From positions 14,242,001-14,306,000 of the forward strand of contig JAULJL010000028.1 of assembly GCA_030761205.1 (NCBI GenBank): a stretch of DNA of 64,000 nucleotides, given 5' to 3'. Origin of the DNA: Fremontodendron californicum. Taxonomy: Eukaryota > Streptophyta > Magnoliopsida > Malvales > Malvaceae. The position numbers were made by a program, and so were the translations under genes. The notes below the pieces were generated by a model. That model saw nothing but the letters and a program-made list of their open reading frames with translations, made no database searches and was not told the origin of the DNA. Below are positions 22,026 through 33,295 of this stretch, piece by piece; the first letter of the stretch is position 1; every line of letters begins with the position of its first letter.

Positions 22026-22135
22026 CTCTTCTTGCTTGAAATTTGAAAACAAAAACCTGTATGTACAAGAAAAATAAAATTAATTACAACTAAAAGTAAG
22101 AATAAACCAATAAACTAATAAACTAAATAAAGCAA

Positions 22136-22153
22136 TCCCCGGCAACGGCGCCA
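22136..22153 (-). other. Primer-binding site of D2, tRNA-Asp type
   Basis: The plus strand reads TCCCCGGCAACGGCGCCA, identical to the 3' end of plant tRNA-Asp including CCA, so the minus-strand site is a perfect complement. Confidence 0.88.
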
Positions 22154-22159
22154 AAAACT

Positions 22160-23625
22160 TGATGCTCCCAAAAGAGTTTATCTTATTTAACCTTGCACTA
22201 AAAAGATCAATTGTAAGTATAGTAGTTAGCAAGGGTCAAGTCTTCAGGGATTCGGTTTTAGTTTATAAGTTAATAGTTTAAAACTTAAATGCAAGGAAAA
22301 CAAAAGAAAAAAGGGGTTTTGAAATAGTTTTAAAAATAAGTAAACAAGAAAAGTAAGATGCAAGTAAGAAATAAGAAATCAAACATGAGAGAAATATGGT
22401 AAAGGTTTCATTCTCCACCACTAGACATCATTAAGAATCAATTTCAAATCTATCAATATCAACCAACTATCAAAGTTAACAACCGTAGATAACAACAAGC
22501 TCTGTTACCCCAATCTTTCCTTAGTTTGTCGTTAAATAGGATAAGCTCTCTATTTAATCTCTAACCATCAAACAACCTATAATAAGCTCTCTGAATTCAA
22601 TTTAATGGAAGCTTTATGATGAGAAAGATAGGTTGATCTAAGCATCAAACACATAAATTCGGATTGTTCAACTTAGGTTATGTTCCACATTGCAATTATC
22701 GAAAACTTGACCATAATCATTAATCACAAATTGCCACTTATGAATAGGAAATCAAGACAATTACATGGATCAAGACTCCTAAACTAGCAATAGATAATTA
22801 TCAAGATCTATCTAGTTGTACACCTAAATAAATCAAGACAACATCATAAACAATTCTTGTAGAAGAACATAAGCAACTTTGATAGAAAATTAATGATAGA
22901 TAGAATCTGAAAATCAATTACAAAACATATCTAGGGCTTTGAAATCACCCTTAACCAAATATAAGTTTAACCTAGCATAGGCATAGATAATATATACATA
23001 AAACTAAAAAGAAAATAAAAGAATGGAGAAGAAGAATAATAATAATGATGATCTTTGAGTCTCCTCAAAAGATGTCTAGTTTGTGGCTCAAAAGATGGTA
23101 TTTATAGAGCTTTAAAACCCTAAGAATAAGTCCTTGCCGCACAAGTAAGCCTAGAGGTGCAAAAATCACGTTTTTTCCTTTTTTTTTAGATTTGCGATTA
23201 GGGTTTTTCTGGTCGCAGGGTTCTTTAGGGAGATCTTCTAGCGCTATTTTGAATCCCATTTCTTATCCGATTTGGGCCCATAATATATCGTTGGAAAGAG
23301 AATCAAATAAACTTCAAAAGTCAAGTAGGATGTTTCTTCAAATAAAGACTCTAACATCATGTTTTCCTTACAACAAGCTCGAGAGGTCAAATCTACCTGA
23401 TTGCTTTTCAACCAGAAATTGATATTTTTGACTCCCAAGTCTTCTTCCATCTTGTGATTATGATTTTGTAAGCTATTTACCATTATTATTGACATATTTT
23501 GACTTTATTCTCCTTATTGTACCTAAAAATCAAAAACATAATATAAGTGAAGAAGATAAATATCGAAAACATAACAAAAAACTAAAGGTAGAAAAGCATA
23601 AAATGTATATTTTATGAGCTTATCA
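22160..23625 (-). repeat. 5' LTR of D2 (type I)
   Basis: 1466 bp, plus-strand ends TGATGCTCCC and GAGCTTATCA. In the minus-strand sense it has a normal CTATAAATACC TATA motif (near 23100). The right target-duplication copy CGGCC follows at 23626-23630. Confidence 0.92.
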
Positions 23626-24139
23626 CGGCCACCTATTAAAACCGGTTTTATAAAACATTATAAAGTTAATTAAAACTTTTTTAAAACCAATTTCAAGTCT
23701 GCGTTATAAACTAGAGAAATCAAAGAAGCGGGTTCGAAAGTCGGTTAAGTGCGGGGAAGGATTAGCACATCCACAACGCCCGTATAAATCGATACCTTAT
23801 TAATCATGTGTTATCTCAAGTCTCAGTAAAAAAGTTGGTTTTTAGTATTTCTAGTTAATTCCCAATTTTAAGAAAAATAATTTCATTTTTAATTGAAAAT
23901 GATCCGAAATTTATTAATTCAAAATTTTCCTATATTCCCCGACAAAATCGACAAAATATAGAAATTTTTATTCATTTGGAAAACTTTCCGAATCATTCTC
24001 GTTTTTTGAAAGAAAGATATTCCTTTATTAATGATAATTGATGATATTCCCTCCAGCAAACTCGTTAGAGAATTCATGAATTATTTTAACTCGAGAATAT
24101 CTTTATTTTTTATTGAAAATCATTGTCTTTTTCAAAACA

Positions 24140-26520
24140 TTTAAAAATATGAACATGAACATGTATGACATAAATAAAATGACATGGCAAATCTAGATAA
24201 TATAATGCAACCTAAATGATATGACATAATTCAAATGACGTAGTATATTCTAGGTAAAATGAAAAAAATCCTAAGTATCATGGTATATTCTAAATGAGAT
24301 AAAATGATTTAAATGACATGGCAATTTTAAATGATATGGCATAGTATAAATGACATGGCATGTTATAAATAAAATAACCTAAATGACATGGAATATGATC
24401 TAAATGACAAGAAATGACATGAAATTAAAATAATACTAACATATAATATGCATAAAAATAAAAATAATAATGCATGAACATGGTATATGCTAAACAATAT
24501 GACAAAAATAACTAAATAAAAAGCATAAGATATCATGAAACATTCAAAATCATATGGCAAACGAATATAAGATCATAAAATGTGAATTAAAATAATAATA
24601 ATAATATCATGGAAAATATCATAGCAAAAATCACACATTTAAATAAAAAGTATGAACATGGAAAATGCAATGCATGAAAATGTATTTTTTCCTTTAATTA
24701 AAGAAATCCGTATATCTAAAAACATATCCGGCTACCTTAGAAAAATATGTCAAATTAGATTTTCTAAAAAAAATAAAACTTTGTGATTGTTTGAAAATAA
24801 TTTAGAAGAAAAACTTGAATAAAAATTAAAACCCTTACCAAACCCTTTTAAAATGGCTCTAATTTCCTAAGTTTGAAATCCCGGACTTAACTACCCTTAA
24901 CTCGAGATTTATAAATCATTTTTAGAGTTTAAAAAAGCTTAGAAACTACCCTTAGATAGTAGCTAAATCTTCTAACCAACCCTCTCTAAATGCCTTAGCC
25001 AAATTCAACCCTTATTCCTCTTTTGATTTCAAATCTGTCTTTACTGTCCGGTTTTTCCACACGATTTTTTTGCCTATTTTTAAAAATTCAAAAAAAATCT
25101 AAAATAAATACTGCAAACTCAGAAAATGTACATCTACACAAGAAAAGTTTTTCTTAATTTTATGATTAAAGATGACTGCCCAGAAAAATTGGAGATGATC
25201 GAGTACTGGTGAAAAAAAAAAAAACTATTTGTCAAAACACATTTTTTTGCCTTTGATAAATTCATTCAAAAATCAAAGTAGAAATTGTTGGAAATCATCC
25301 TAAAGACCTAAAGATAGCAGATAAACATTTTAAAAACCTTGGACAAAATTGGCTAAGTAAAAAAAAAAAAAAAGGTAGAATAATTAATTTGACAATTCCT
25401 TAATTTTCCACAAGTATGCTCAAGGGAGCATGACTTTGAGCCATTAATTAGCCTAAGTCACAAATCAAGTGGCAATGAAATGGAATGCATAAACATACAG
25501 CAAATGAAATGTATGAAATACATGGTCTAAAGGTCTAAATGGTAAAGGAAATGCATGACAATTCATGGCAACCTAAATGCCTAGCATGAATTTGCATGGC
25601 AATAAACGATATCCTAACTCAATATACATGCAATGCTTGATAATGCAAATGTGACTAGGACCTAATATGTTATGAATATGCATGAAAATGCTAATGTGAC
25701 CTAAGACCTAAATAGCATAGTAATGCATGATAATACCAATGTGATTTAAGACTCAATATGCTTGGCAATACCAATATGGCCTAGACCTAAAATGTAATGA
25801 ACATGCATAGCAATACTATGAACATACAATGACTCATGAAACTAATGTCAATGCTGGAACCGACAGCAACTAATACACAAATTTCAATATATGATAATGC
25901 AAAGCATGTTACCTAAACAAAATGCAAATGCATGACAAGGCAAGGATGCATGAAGAGGCCAAATGATCACATGAGACTCTAATGCAATCCTATTTAGTAA
26001 ATGACATAAGTACATGATAAATCATATTAAGATGCATAATGTCATGACATTTTCAATAGCATATAACATACCAAAATCAAAATGCACAAGCTCATGGCAT
26101 GTAAATGCAAACAAGTTAAGAAACAAAAGGAAAATGCACATGCAAGGCAAATAAACCTGGGATTGCCGAATGGTCATGGAACAATATGGTGGCATTTTTA
26201 TCATAGCATTTTCATAAGCACATGGCATACTAAAATCAGAATATACAGGTTCATGGCATGGAGATGCAAACAAGTTAAGAAACAAAAGGAAAATGCACAT
26301 ACAACGCAAACAAAAATGAGATTGCCGAATGTTCATAGAACAATACCAAAAAAATGCAAACATGTAAGACATGATACATAAAAAAATGCACAACATGAGC
26401 ATATGAACAACAATGGCCGAATATGCAAGGATGCAATATCAAGCATGAAAATGAAATATATAAGTAAATATAGCATAGAAAATAATGTAAAGAACATATA
26501 TACACAAGATCTAACATAGG
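24140..26520 (-). repeat. Low-complexity repeats in the Ogre-like LTR
   Basis: Loosely repeated units built from ATGACATGGCA, CTAAATGA(A/T)AT and GCATGAACATG occupy 24140-24680. Units of the CATGGCA / AATGCAAATG type occupy 25480-26520. A pair of ~110-bp segments (26075 and 26250) shares GCAAACAAGTTAAGAAACAA. The same classes recur at 49440-51620 in the solo copy. Confidence 0.65.
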
Positions 26521-27959
26521 CATGCAAAAATTAGAAGCAAAACTAGTAAACAGAACAAGGAAAGTTAAGCTCCATGGTTGGTATCAAATGGGCATAGCCT
26601 CTCACCAAACCATAATCACTTGGTCTTGCCAAGATCATGAAGCCTTTCCATCTCAATAAAACAGAAATAAACCATGTAAAACAGAAAATAAGGTGAGCTT
26701 CATGGTAGGTAAAAATGGGCATAGCCTCTCTCCTAACCATGGTCACTTGGTCTAGCCAAGATCATGTAGCCATTTCAACCTTTTTTGCTTCATACTTTGT
26801 AAAAATAAGAACCTTAGAATACTCTAAAAAAACTTGTAAAAATCATTTTTCACAACAACATGCAAGGAAGAAAAAAAATGAAAAAACAAGGCAAATAAAT
26901 GTGTCATTTTCGGCCATAGCATGAAACCATAGAAAAATGTTGTTTTCCACCATTTTAAAGAAGAAGAAGAGATGAAAACATGAGTAAACATTAAAAAATT
27001 TATTTATATGAAAAATGTAGTAGGAAAACATGATAAAAAAATCAAGAAAACACCATGGAAATGAATAAGAAAGCTAGGCTAGAGCTTGGTAGAGATTACT
27101 ACCTTCAAGCTCTCTATTGAAAACCTTTTTTTTTCTATCTTTAAAAACCTTTTTTCTTGCCAAATTAGCTACTATTTTCCAGCCAAAAAACCTCTGAAAA
27201 ATGAAATCCTCCCCCTCCCTTTAGCCTTGGCAGAATGGCCCTCTAACCCTTGGATGGGAATTGCTCTTTTTTCTCTTCCAATCTTGGCCTTTAGATTTAG
27301 ATATTTTGATGACAACATAAAAATGTCATCTTGCCAATTGATAGCAGCCCTTAAGATGTGTACTCAGCCCTTGTAGTAACCTTAGCCATTAGATGCAAAA
27401 GAGGACCAATCCCATGCACTCCCTTGCTTGCCCCTCTTGAGTGCCTACCCTTGGATGAGTTGTGCTCTTCCATTCTTGGTCATTGGATGAGGCCAACATA
27501 AAAATGACATCTTGTAGATTAAATCCAGCCCTCAACATGTGTACTCAGCCCTTGTAGATGGCCTAAGCCATTGGATGAAAAGAAATAATCACATGCACTC
27601 CTTTGCTCAACCGAATAGATGCTCACCATTGGATGAATTGTGCTCATCTTTTTTCTTCCATTCTTGGCCATTAGATGAGGGTTCTTTTATGACAAATAAA
27701 AATGTCATTTTGGCATTTAAACTTGGCCATTGAATGGTGCATTCAACTTTCCTACAAGGCACCTAAGCCATTGGATGAAGGGGGACCATTTGCAAGGTGT
27801 TAGTGGTAGCATGTGGCTTGATAGTGACTAGGGAATTAAATTTTTCAAGCTTCCTTCTTCTCCTCTATGTTGGCTGACCAAGAGAAGAAAAAATCCAAGC
27901 AATTCCTTCTTCTTTCATATTTTCCCCAATTACCAATTTGCCCTTTTTGGTTTCCTTAG

Positions 27960-28640
27960 TGAAATGACCTTTTTGCCCCCCGAACTTAAATAAATAGCAA
28001 ACGGACTCCAAATTCGAATTTTATTTTTTCAATACTTTCGAAATAATAAAAAATTGAATTCTGGAAGTTTTCAAAATTTTTCGAGTCCATTTGCTATTTG
28101 TTTCAGATTTATTTCTGAAATTACCCCTTTTATGCACCCGAACTTTATCATTTTTTAAACGAGCTCCGAATCCATATTTTTATTCACCAATCTCTTCAAA
28201 ATAATTTAAAAATGTGATCTGGAAGTTTTCATAATTTTTGGAGCTCATTTGCTATTTTTTCGGGATTTATTTGCTTGAATTACTACTTAGGAGACCGGTA
28301 TTTGGCCATTTTGCAAACGAACTCCAAATCAAGATTTTCTTTTTCCAATCTCTTTGAAATGATTTAATAATGAGATTTGCAAATTTTCAAAATTTTTGGA
28401 GCTCGTTTGCTATTTTTTCGAGATTTATCTGCTTGAATTACTACATAGGAGACCTGGTATTTGGCCATTTTGCAAACGAACTCCGAATCAAGGTTTTCTT
28501 TCTCCAATCTCTTTGAAATGATTTAAGAATGAGATTTACAAATTTTCATAAATTTTAGAGTTCATTTTCTATTTTTCCAATATTTTCCAATTCTCCCCTT
28601 TTGCCTTCGAAACCCGGTTTTGCTCAAAACAAGTCTGATT
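27960..28640 (-). repeat. ~158-bp tandem repeat in the Ogre-like LTR
   Basis: Markers TTGAATTACTAC (28275, 28433) and CCATTTTGCAAACGAACTCC recur with a period of about 158 bp, with more diverged copies on both sides. The solo copy has the same array, longer (52510-53530). Confidence 0.8.
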
Positions 28641-29049
28641 TTCATATTTTCTTCAAAATGAGCCTTGGGCTATCCTTGTTTAGTAATTTCTCATCAATTA
28701 GGGGCTTTAGATCTTCTGAATCGGGCCATTTCTATAATTCTTCCAAATTTCACCGAAATCCACCAAAAAACCCTAATTCTCGGTTTTCTTCCGAATTGAC
28801 TTTTCTATCAGTTTTTCTTCCAAATGGCTTCTCCATTACCCGTAGTCAGTGCTTATCTTTCATTTGAGACCTTCAATTTCGACCAATTTGATCGTTTAAG
28901 CATTTTTCCCCAAATTTCCCGAATTAGGGTTTCCTTTCTAATAAATCTCGTAACCCAACTTCCGAACTCCATATCTTTCAAAGTGTCGGATTATCAAAAC
29001 TCTTTCACCATTTTTCAATTGAACCTCAAATCTTGATTTTGAAAGTGGG

Positions 29050-29102
29050 TTGATTTTTTCAGTAGTTGACTTTTTTGGGGTTGACTTTTTTCGAGGTTGA
29101 CT
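29050..29102 (-). promoter_or_regulatory. TTGACT (W-box core) cluster near the LTR start
   Basis: TTGACT occurs at 29066, 29081 and 29097, with a mutated TTGATT at 29050, spaced 15-16 bp. It lies within about 200 bp of the LTR's 5' end, in U3. TTGAC(C/T) is the core bound by plant WRKY factors. The cluster is conserved in the solo copy (53930-53980). Function is inferred. Confidence 0.4.
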
Positions 29103-29253
29103 TTTTTTTAGTTTCACTTTTTCTGTCTGCTTTCCTAGACTAAGCCTCGGAGTACCACCTACAGGATGAGAAAAGCCTTTTAGCATTCTGAAACATCAAT
29201 TTAGGAAGAAAATGTACCTGATTTAAGGGTCCGAACAAAATTAGGTGTCTACA

Positions 29254-32200
29254 AGGAGGTATAGTGATGAGGTGCTTTGTGATGTAGTGCCAATGCATGC
29301 TGGCCATCTATTGTTGGGGAGGCCATGGCAGTATGATAGGAGGGTTACACATGATGGGTTTATGAATAGATATAGATTTTTAAAAGATGGCAAAACCATC
29401 AACCTTGTTCCTTTAACACCAAAGCAGGTCTATGAAGATCAAATGAAATTGAAATCTGTTTTTGAGAAAAAAGAATTGAGTGTGGCCGATTCTAATGAGG
29501 AAAAAAGGAGAGAACAAAAAAAAAAGATTGGCTGAAAAAGGGGAGGAAAAAAAAGTGACAAAAACAGAGAAGTGGCTGAAAAAAATAAAGTGATGCCACA
29601 AGAAAGAAAAGCAAAAACAAAGATGAGCTTTTATGCAATAGAGAGTGAGGTTAAGAAGGCTTTTTTAGAAGATCAGCCCATGATCTTCCTTGTTTATAAA
29701 GAATCATATCTTAATCTTGATGAATCTAACCAAGATCTTCCTAGTGTTGCTGTTTCTTTATTACAAGAATTTGAAGAGTTATTCCCGGAGGAGATGCCAA
29801 GTGGGTTGCCTTCCGTAAGAGGCATTGAGCATCAGATTGATTTTGTACCCAGAGCAGTCATTCCAAACCGAGCAGCCTATAGAAGTAATCCGGAAGAGAC
29901 AAAGGAACTTTAAAGGCAAGTTGAAGACTTGATGAGTAAAGGGTACATAAGAGAAAGCATGAGTCCATGTGTTGTTCCAGTTCTTCTAGTGCCAAAGAAG
30001 GATGGGTCTTGGAGGATGTGTGTTGATTGTAGAGCAGACAACAATATCACGATAAAGTATCGTCATCCCATTCCTAGATTAGATGATATGCTAGATGAAT
30101 TGTATGGATCTTGTGTTTTTAGTAAGATAGATCTTAAAAGTGGTTACCATCAGATTAGGATGAAAGAAGGTGATGAATGGAAAACAGCTTTTAAGACTAA
30201 GTATGGGTTGTATGAATGGTTAGTCATGCCATTTGGACTTACTAATGCACCTATTACTTTTATGAGACGAATGAATCATGTTTTGAGAGAGTTTATAGGT
30301 AAATTTGTAGTAGTCTACTTTGATGACATTTTAGTGTACAACAAAAGCTTAGATAAGTATGTTGAACATTTACGATTTGTGTTTAATGTGTTGAAAACTG
30401 AAAAGTTGTATGCTAATTTTAAGAAGTGTACCTTTTGCATGGATAGAGTTATATTTCTTGGATATGTTGTTAGCTCAAAAGGTATTGAGATGGATGAAGA
30501 GTAAGTCAAGGCTATCAAGGACTGGCCGACGCCTAAAGGGGTAAGTGAGATAAGAAGCTTTCATGGTTTAGCTAGTTTTTATAGGCATTTTGTTAAAGAC
30601 TTTAGCACTATTGCTGCACCACTTACTGAAGTTATTAAAAAGAATGTTGGTTTTCATAGGGGCAATGAACAAGAGAAAGCATTTGTTAATCTTAAAGATA
30701 GGTTATGTTCAGCACCTGTTTTAACATTACCTAACTTTGACAAAGCTTTTGAGATTGAATGTGATGCCTCAGGAATAGGAATTGGAGCTGTTTTAATGCA
30801 GGAAAAGCGTCCAATCACATTCTTCAGTGAGAAGCTTAGTGGAGCGGCCTTGAATTATCCAACTTATGACAAGGAGCTCTATGCACTTGTTAGAGCTTTG
30901 GAGACATGGTAGCATTACTTATGGCCTAATGAGTCTGTGACACATACTGATCATGAGTCATTGAAACATCTCAAGGTTCAAGGTAAGTTGAATAAGAGAC
31001 ATGCTAGGTGGATGGAATACATAGAGACCTTTCCTTATGTCCTTAGATACAAGCAAGGTAAGCAAAATATTGTGGCTGATGCTTTATCTAGGAGGTATGT
31101 ATTTCTCACATCTATGAATGCTAAGATGCTTGGATTTGAATATATAAAGGATGAATATGCCAATGATGCTGATTTTTGTGATGTATACATAGCATGTGAT
31201 AAGACAGCATTTGGTAAATTTTACAAGCATGATGGTTTTTTGTTTAGAGAAGATAAACTATGTGTGCCTAATTGTTCTATGAGAGAGTTATTAGTGCGTG
31301 AGGCACATGGTGGTGGTTTAATGGGACACTTTGGTGTCAAGAAGACCTTAGAAATATTGCATGAACATTTCTTTTGGCTTAAAATGAAAAGGGATGTTAT
31401 TCGCATATGTAATAGATGCATTACATGTAGAAAGGCCAAATCTAAGGTTTTACTTCATGGGTTATATACACCCTTACCAGTTCCTAGTGAACCATGGGTA
31501 AACATATTTATGGACTTTGTATTGTGTTTACCTAGGACGAAAAGGGGTAGGGATTCAATTTTTGTGGTAGTGGATAGGTTTAGCAAGATGGCACATTTTA
31601 TTCCATGCCATAAAATTGATGATGGAACTAACATTGCTGAATTGTTCTTTAGAGAGATAGTGCGCCTACAGGTGTTCCTAGAAGCATTGTGTCTAATAGA
31701 GATGTTAAGTTCCTTAGTTACTTTTGGAAGGTTTTGTGGGGGAAATTGGGTACTAAACTTTTGTTTTCTACTACTTGTCATCCACAAACTGATGGGCAAA
31801 CTGAAGTAGTTAATAGGACTTTAACACAATTTTTGCGCACTGTTATACAAAAGAACTTGAAAACTTGGGAAGAATGTTTGCCATTCATAGAGTTTGCATA
31901 TAATAGGACTGTGCATTCCACTACTTCTTATTCTCCATTTGAGATTGTTTATGGTTTTAATCCATTAACTCCTTTAGATTTAATGCCTTTACCTGTTGAT
32001 GCAAGGAATAGTTTGAATGGGAGTAAGAAAGCTGAATTGGTGAAGTCTCTTCATGAGAAAGTAAAGCTTCAAAATTGAGAAAAAGAATGCAAAAGTTGCT
32101 TAACAAGCAAACAAAGGGAGGAGGCGAGTTACTTTCGAACCAGGTGATTGGGTCTGGGTTCATATGCGCTAGGAAAGATTTCCAGCCCATAGGAGAACCA

Positions 32201-32607
32201 AGTTGCATCCTCGTGGAGATGGGCCTTTCCAAATCCTTGAGAAAATTAATGACAATGCTTACAAAATGGACTTACCCGGTGAGTATAACGTTTCTGCTTC
32301 ATTCAACGTTTCTGATCTTTCTCTTTATGATGTAGGTGATGATTCGAGGTCGAATCCTTTTGAGGAAAGGGGGAATGATGAGAACCAAGCTGGTATTGGA
32401 CTTCAAGATCCATTTCATGTTCCAATTGGGCCTATTACAAGGTCAAGATCCAAGAAGCTCAAGGAAGCTATGAAAGGATTGGTGCAAAGGACTTGGGAAG
32501 AATCTACAAGTCTTTTAAGCAATGTCAAGCCATTCAAATTGGGCTGCTTGAATGAGGAAGACCAAGAATTGGTCCATGTGATCCAAGCTTCACATGATGG
32601 GGGATAG
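29254..32607 (+). pseudogene. pol of Ty3/gypsy element F (not Athila-type)
   Basis: The domains run in the usual Ty3/gypsy order. Protease end: LLLGRPWQYDRRVTHDG (29300-29370). RT: 29800-30470 with MPFGLTNAP and catalytic YFDD (30321-30332). RNase H: 30700-31090 (ECDASGIGIGAVLMQ, NIVADALSRR). Integrase zinc domain: HFGVKKT...CNRCITC. Integrase core: FMDFVLCLP to CHPQTDGQTEVVNRTL. C-terminal part: PRGDGPFQILEKINDNAYKM ending SHDGG. Lesions: stops at about 29536, 29911 (CAA to TAA), 30502, 30910 (CAG to TAG), a one-base loss near 31670, a one-base gain near 32075, stops near 32099 and 32170. gag and the protease active site are missing, cut off by the Ogre-like LTR. The family is unlike the Athila copies. 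It may be a chromovirus-group element, but I see no convincing chromodomain. Confidence 0.88.
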
Positions 32608-33295
32608 AGAAATTCAAAGAGGCGGCAATCTTAATGAATTAGTGGGCCTGTTATTAGTTCATTATTTAATATGAAATGGGACCAATTCATTAATGATGTG
32701 GCGTCTAAATTAGAAGCTTTAGTTGGGTCTTTTAATTACTTAGGTTTTTGGGCCTGATTTATGTATTATGTCCATTAGGCTTGTGGGATCTATCTTTATT
32801 AAACTTGTTGGACATCCTTTTAATTTAATTAGGTTTGGGCTTGAGCTTGTTCAGCCCATAGTTAAGCTTTCATTTAATTATGTAAGTAGTAAGCCTTGGC
32901 TGCCAAGGAGTTTCATTTGTACTAGGAGTTCTTAGGCTAGTTGAATTAGGGTTAGTAGGGAGGCTATAAATACCCTTGTTTAGCCATCTACTTCAACAAC
33001 CATTATTAATCTATTGAGTTTCAATTTTGTTCAAAGTGAGCGTTTCACTCTTTTTAGTTCTTGATAGAACTTAGGAACTTATCAAAGAATTCTTTTTTTA
33101 TGGCATTCAATCTATCAAACTTAGGTTCTTGAAACGAGAGTTCTTAGGGTCTAGCTTACATGCTTAATCTAGGTTCTTTAAAACAAGCTTTCTAAGGGTT
33201 TAAGTTTTCTTTGCCTGAATCTTGGCTTTCTTAGGGTTAGGGTTTTCAATTTGTAAGTGGGTTCAAAGGGTTTAAACCCCTAGGGTTCACATCAC
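32608..33295 (+). repeat. Probable 3' LTR remnant of element F
   Basis: Non-coding. It follows the end of pol by a purine-rich stretch (GATGGGGGATAGAG). It has a TATA-like CTATAAATACC at 32964, then CTTCAACAACCATTATTAATC, resembling an LTR promoter and start. The exact LTR start is unclear. It breaks at about 33295 into the antisense integrase of element E, so no second LTR or duplication can be checked. Confidence 0.5.

Larger units (their letters stand above)
11837..23625 (-). mobile_element. Non-autonomous Athila-type element D2, antisense, carrying nested D1
   Basis: Two type I LTRs (22160-23625 as 5', 11837-13145 as 3') bound a primer-binding site, a gag-like ORF and a 3' region. A CGGCC target-site duplication flanks the whole (11832-11836; 23626-23630). 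The target is the long Ogre-like LTR, which reads continuously across the gap (compare 48890-48910). D1 sits in the 3' non-coding region. Without D1 the element is about 5.8 kb and has no pol. Confidence 0.92.
6769..29253 (-). mobile_element. Tat/Ogre-like LTR retrotransposon, antisense, truncated
   Basis: Read on the minus strand: a long 5' LTR (29253 to 11663, with 11.8 kb of later insertion inside it), a primer-binding site at 11659-11641, a long leader, decayed gag pieces (8990-6769), then truncation. No pol is present. LTRs of 5-6 kb and a primer-binding site complementary to a tRNA-Arg-type 3' end are characteristic of the Ogre group. A second copy of the LTR exists as a solo LTR at 48724-54130. 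On the right it abuts the pol of element F, which it probably interrupted. The left partner was lost, so no target-site duplication can be checked. Confidence 0.75.
23631..29253 (-). repeat. Tat/Ogre-like 5' LTR, main part
   Basis: About 5.6 kb of AT-rich LTR, continuing 11663-11836; the rejoined LTR is about 5.8 kb. It ends on the plus strand with GGTGTCTACA, so on the minus strand it opens with TGTAGACACC. It is collinear with the solo copy 48724-54130. No gene is seen; short open frames such as 26022-26402 lie in low-complexity repeats. Confidence 0.85.

Noticed and set aside
26022..26402. 126-codon Cys/Phe/Leu-rich minus-strand frame resembling a membrane protein
   Set aside because: It lies in low-complexity repeats of the Ogre-like LTR; the hydrophobicity comes from CATG/AAA-rich repeats on the other strand. 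The collinear solo LTR has no equivalent frame.
11663..29253. Reading the ~5.8 kb AT-rich segment as an unknown gene-poor region or satellite
   Set aside because: Its ends, the adjacent tRNA-Arg-type primer site and the solo copy with TACTT duplications identify it as an LTR.
32203..32607. Chromodomain at the end of element F pol
   Set aside because: The segment after INDNAYKMDLPGEYN and FNVSDLSLYDVGDDS lacks the aromatic pattern I would need to call a chromodomain; left uncalled.
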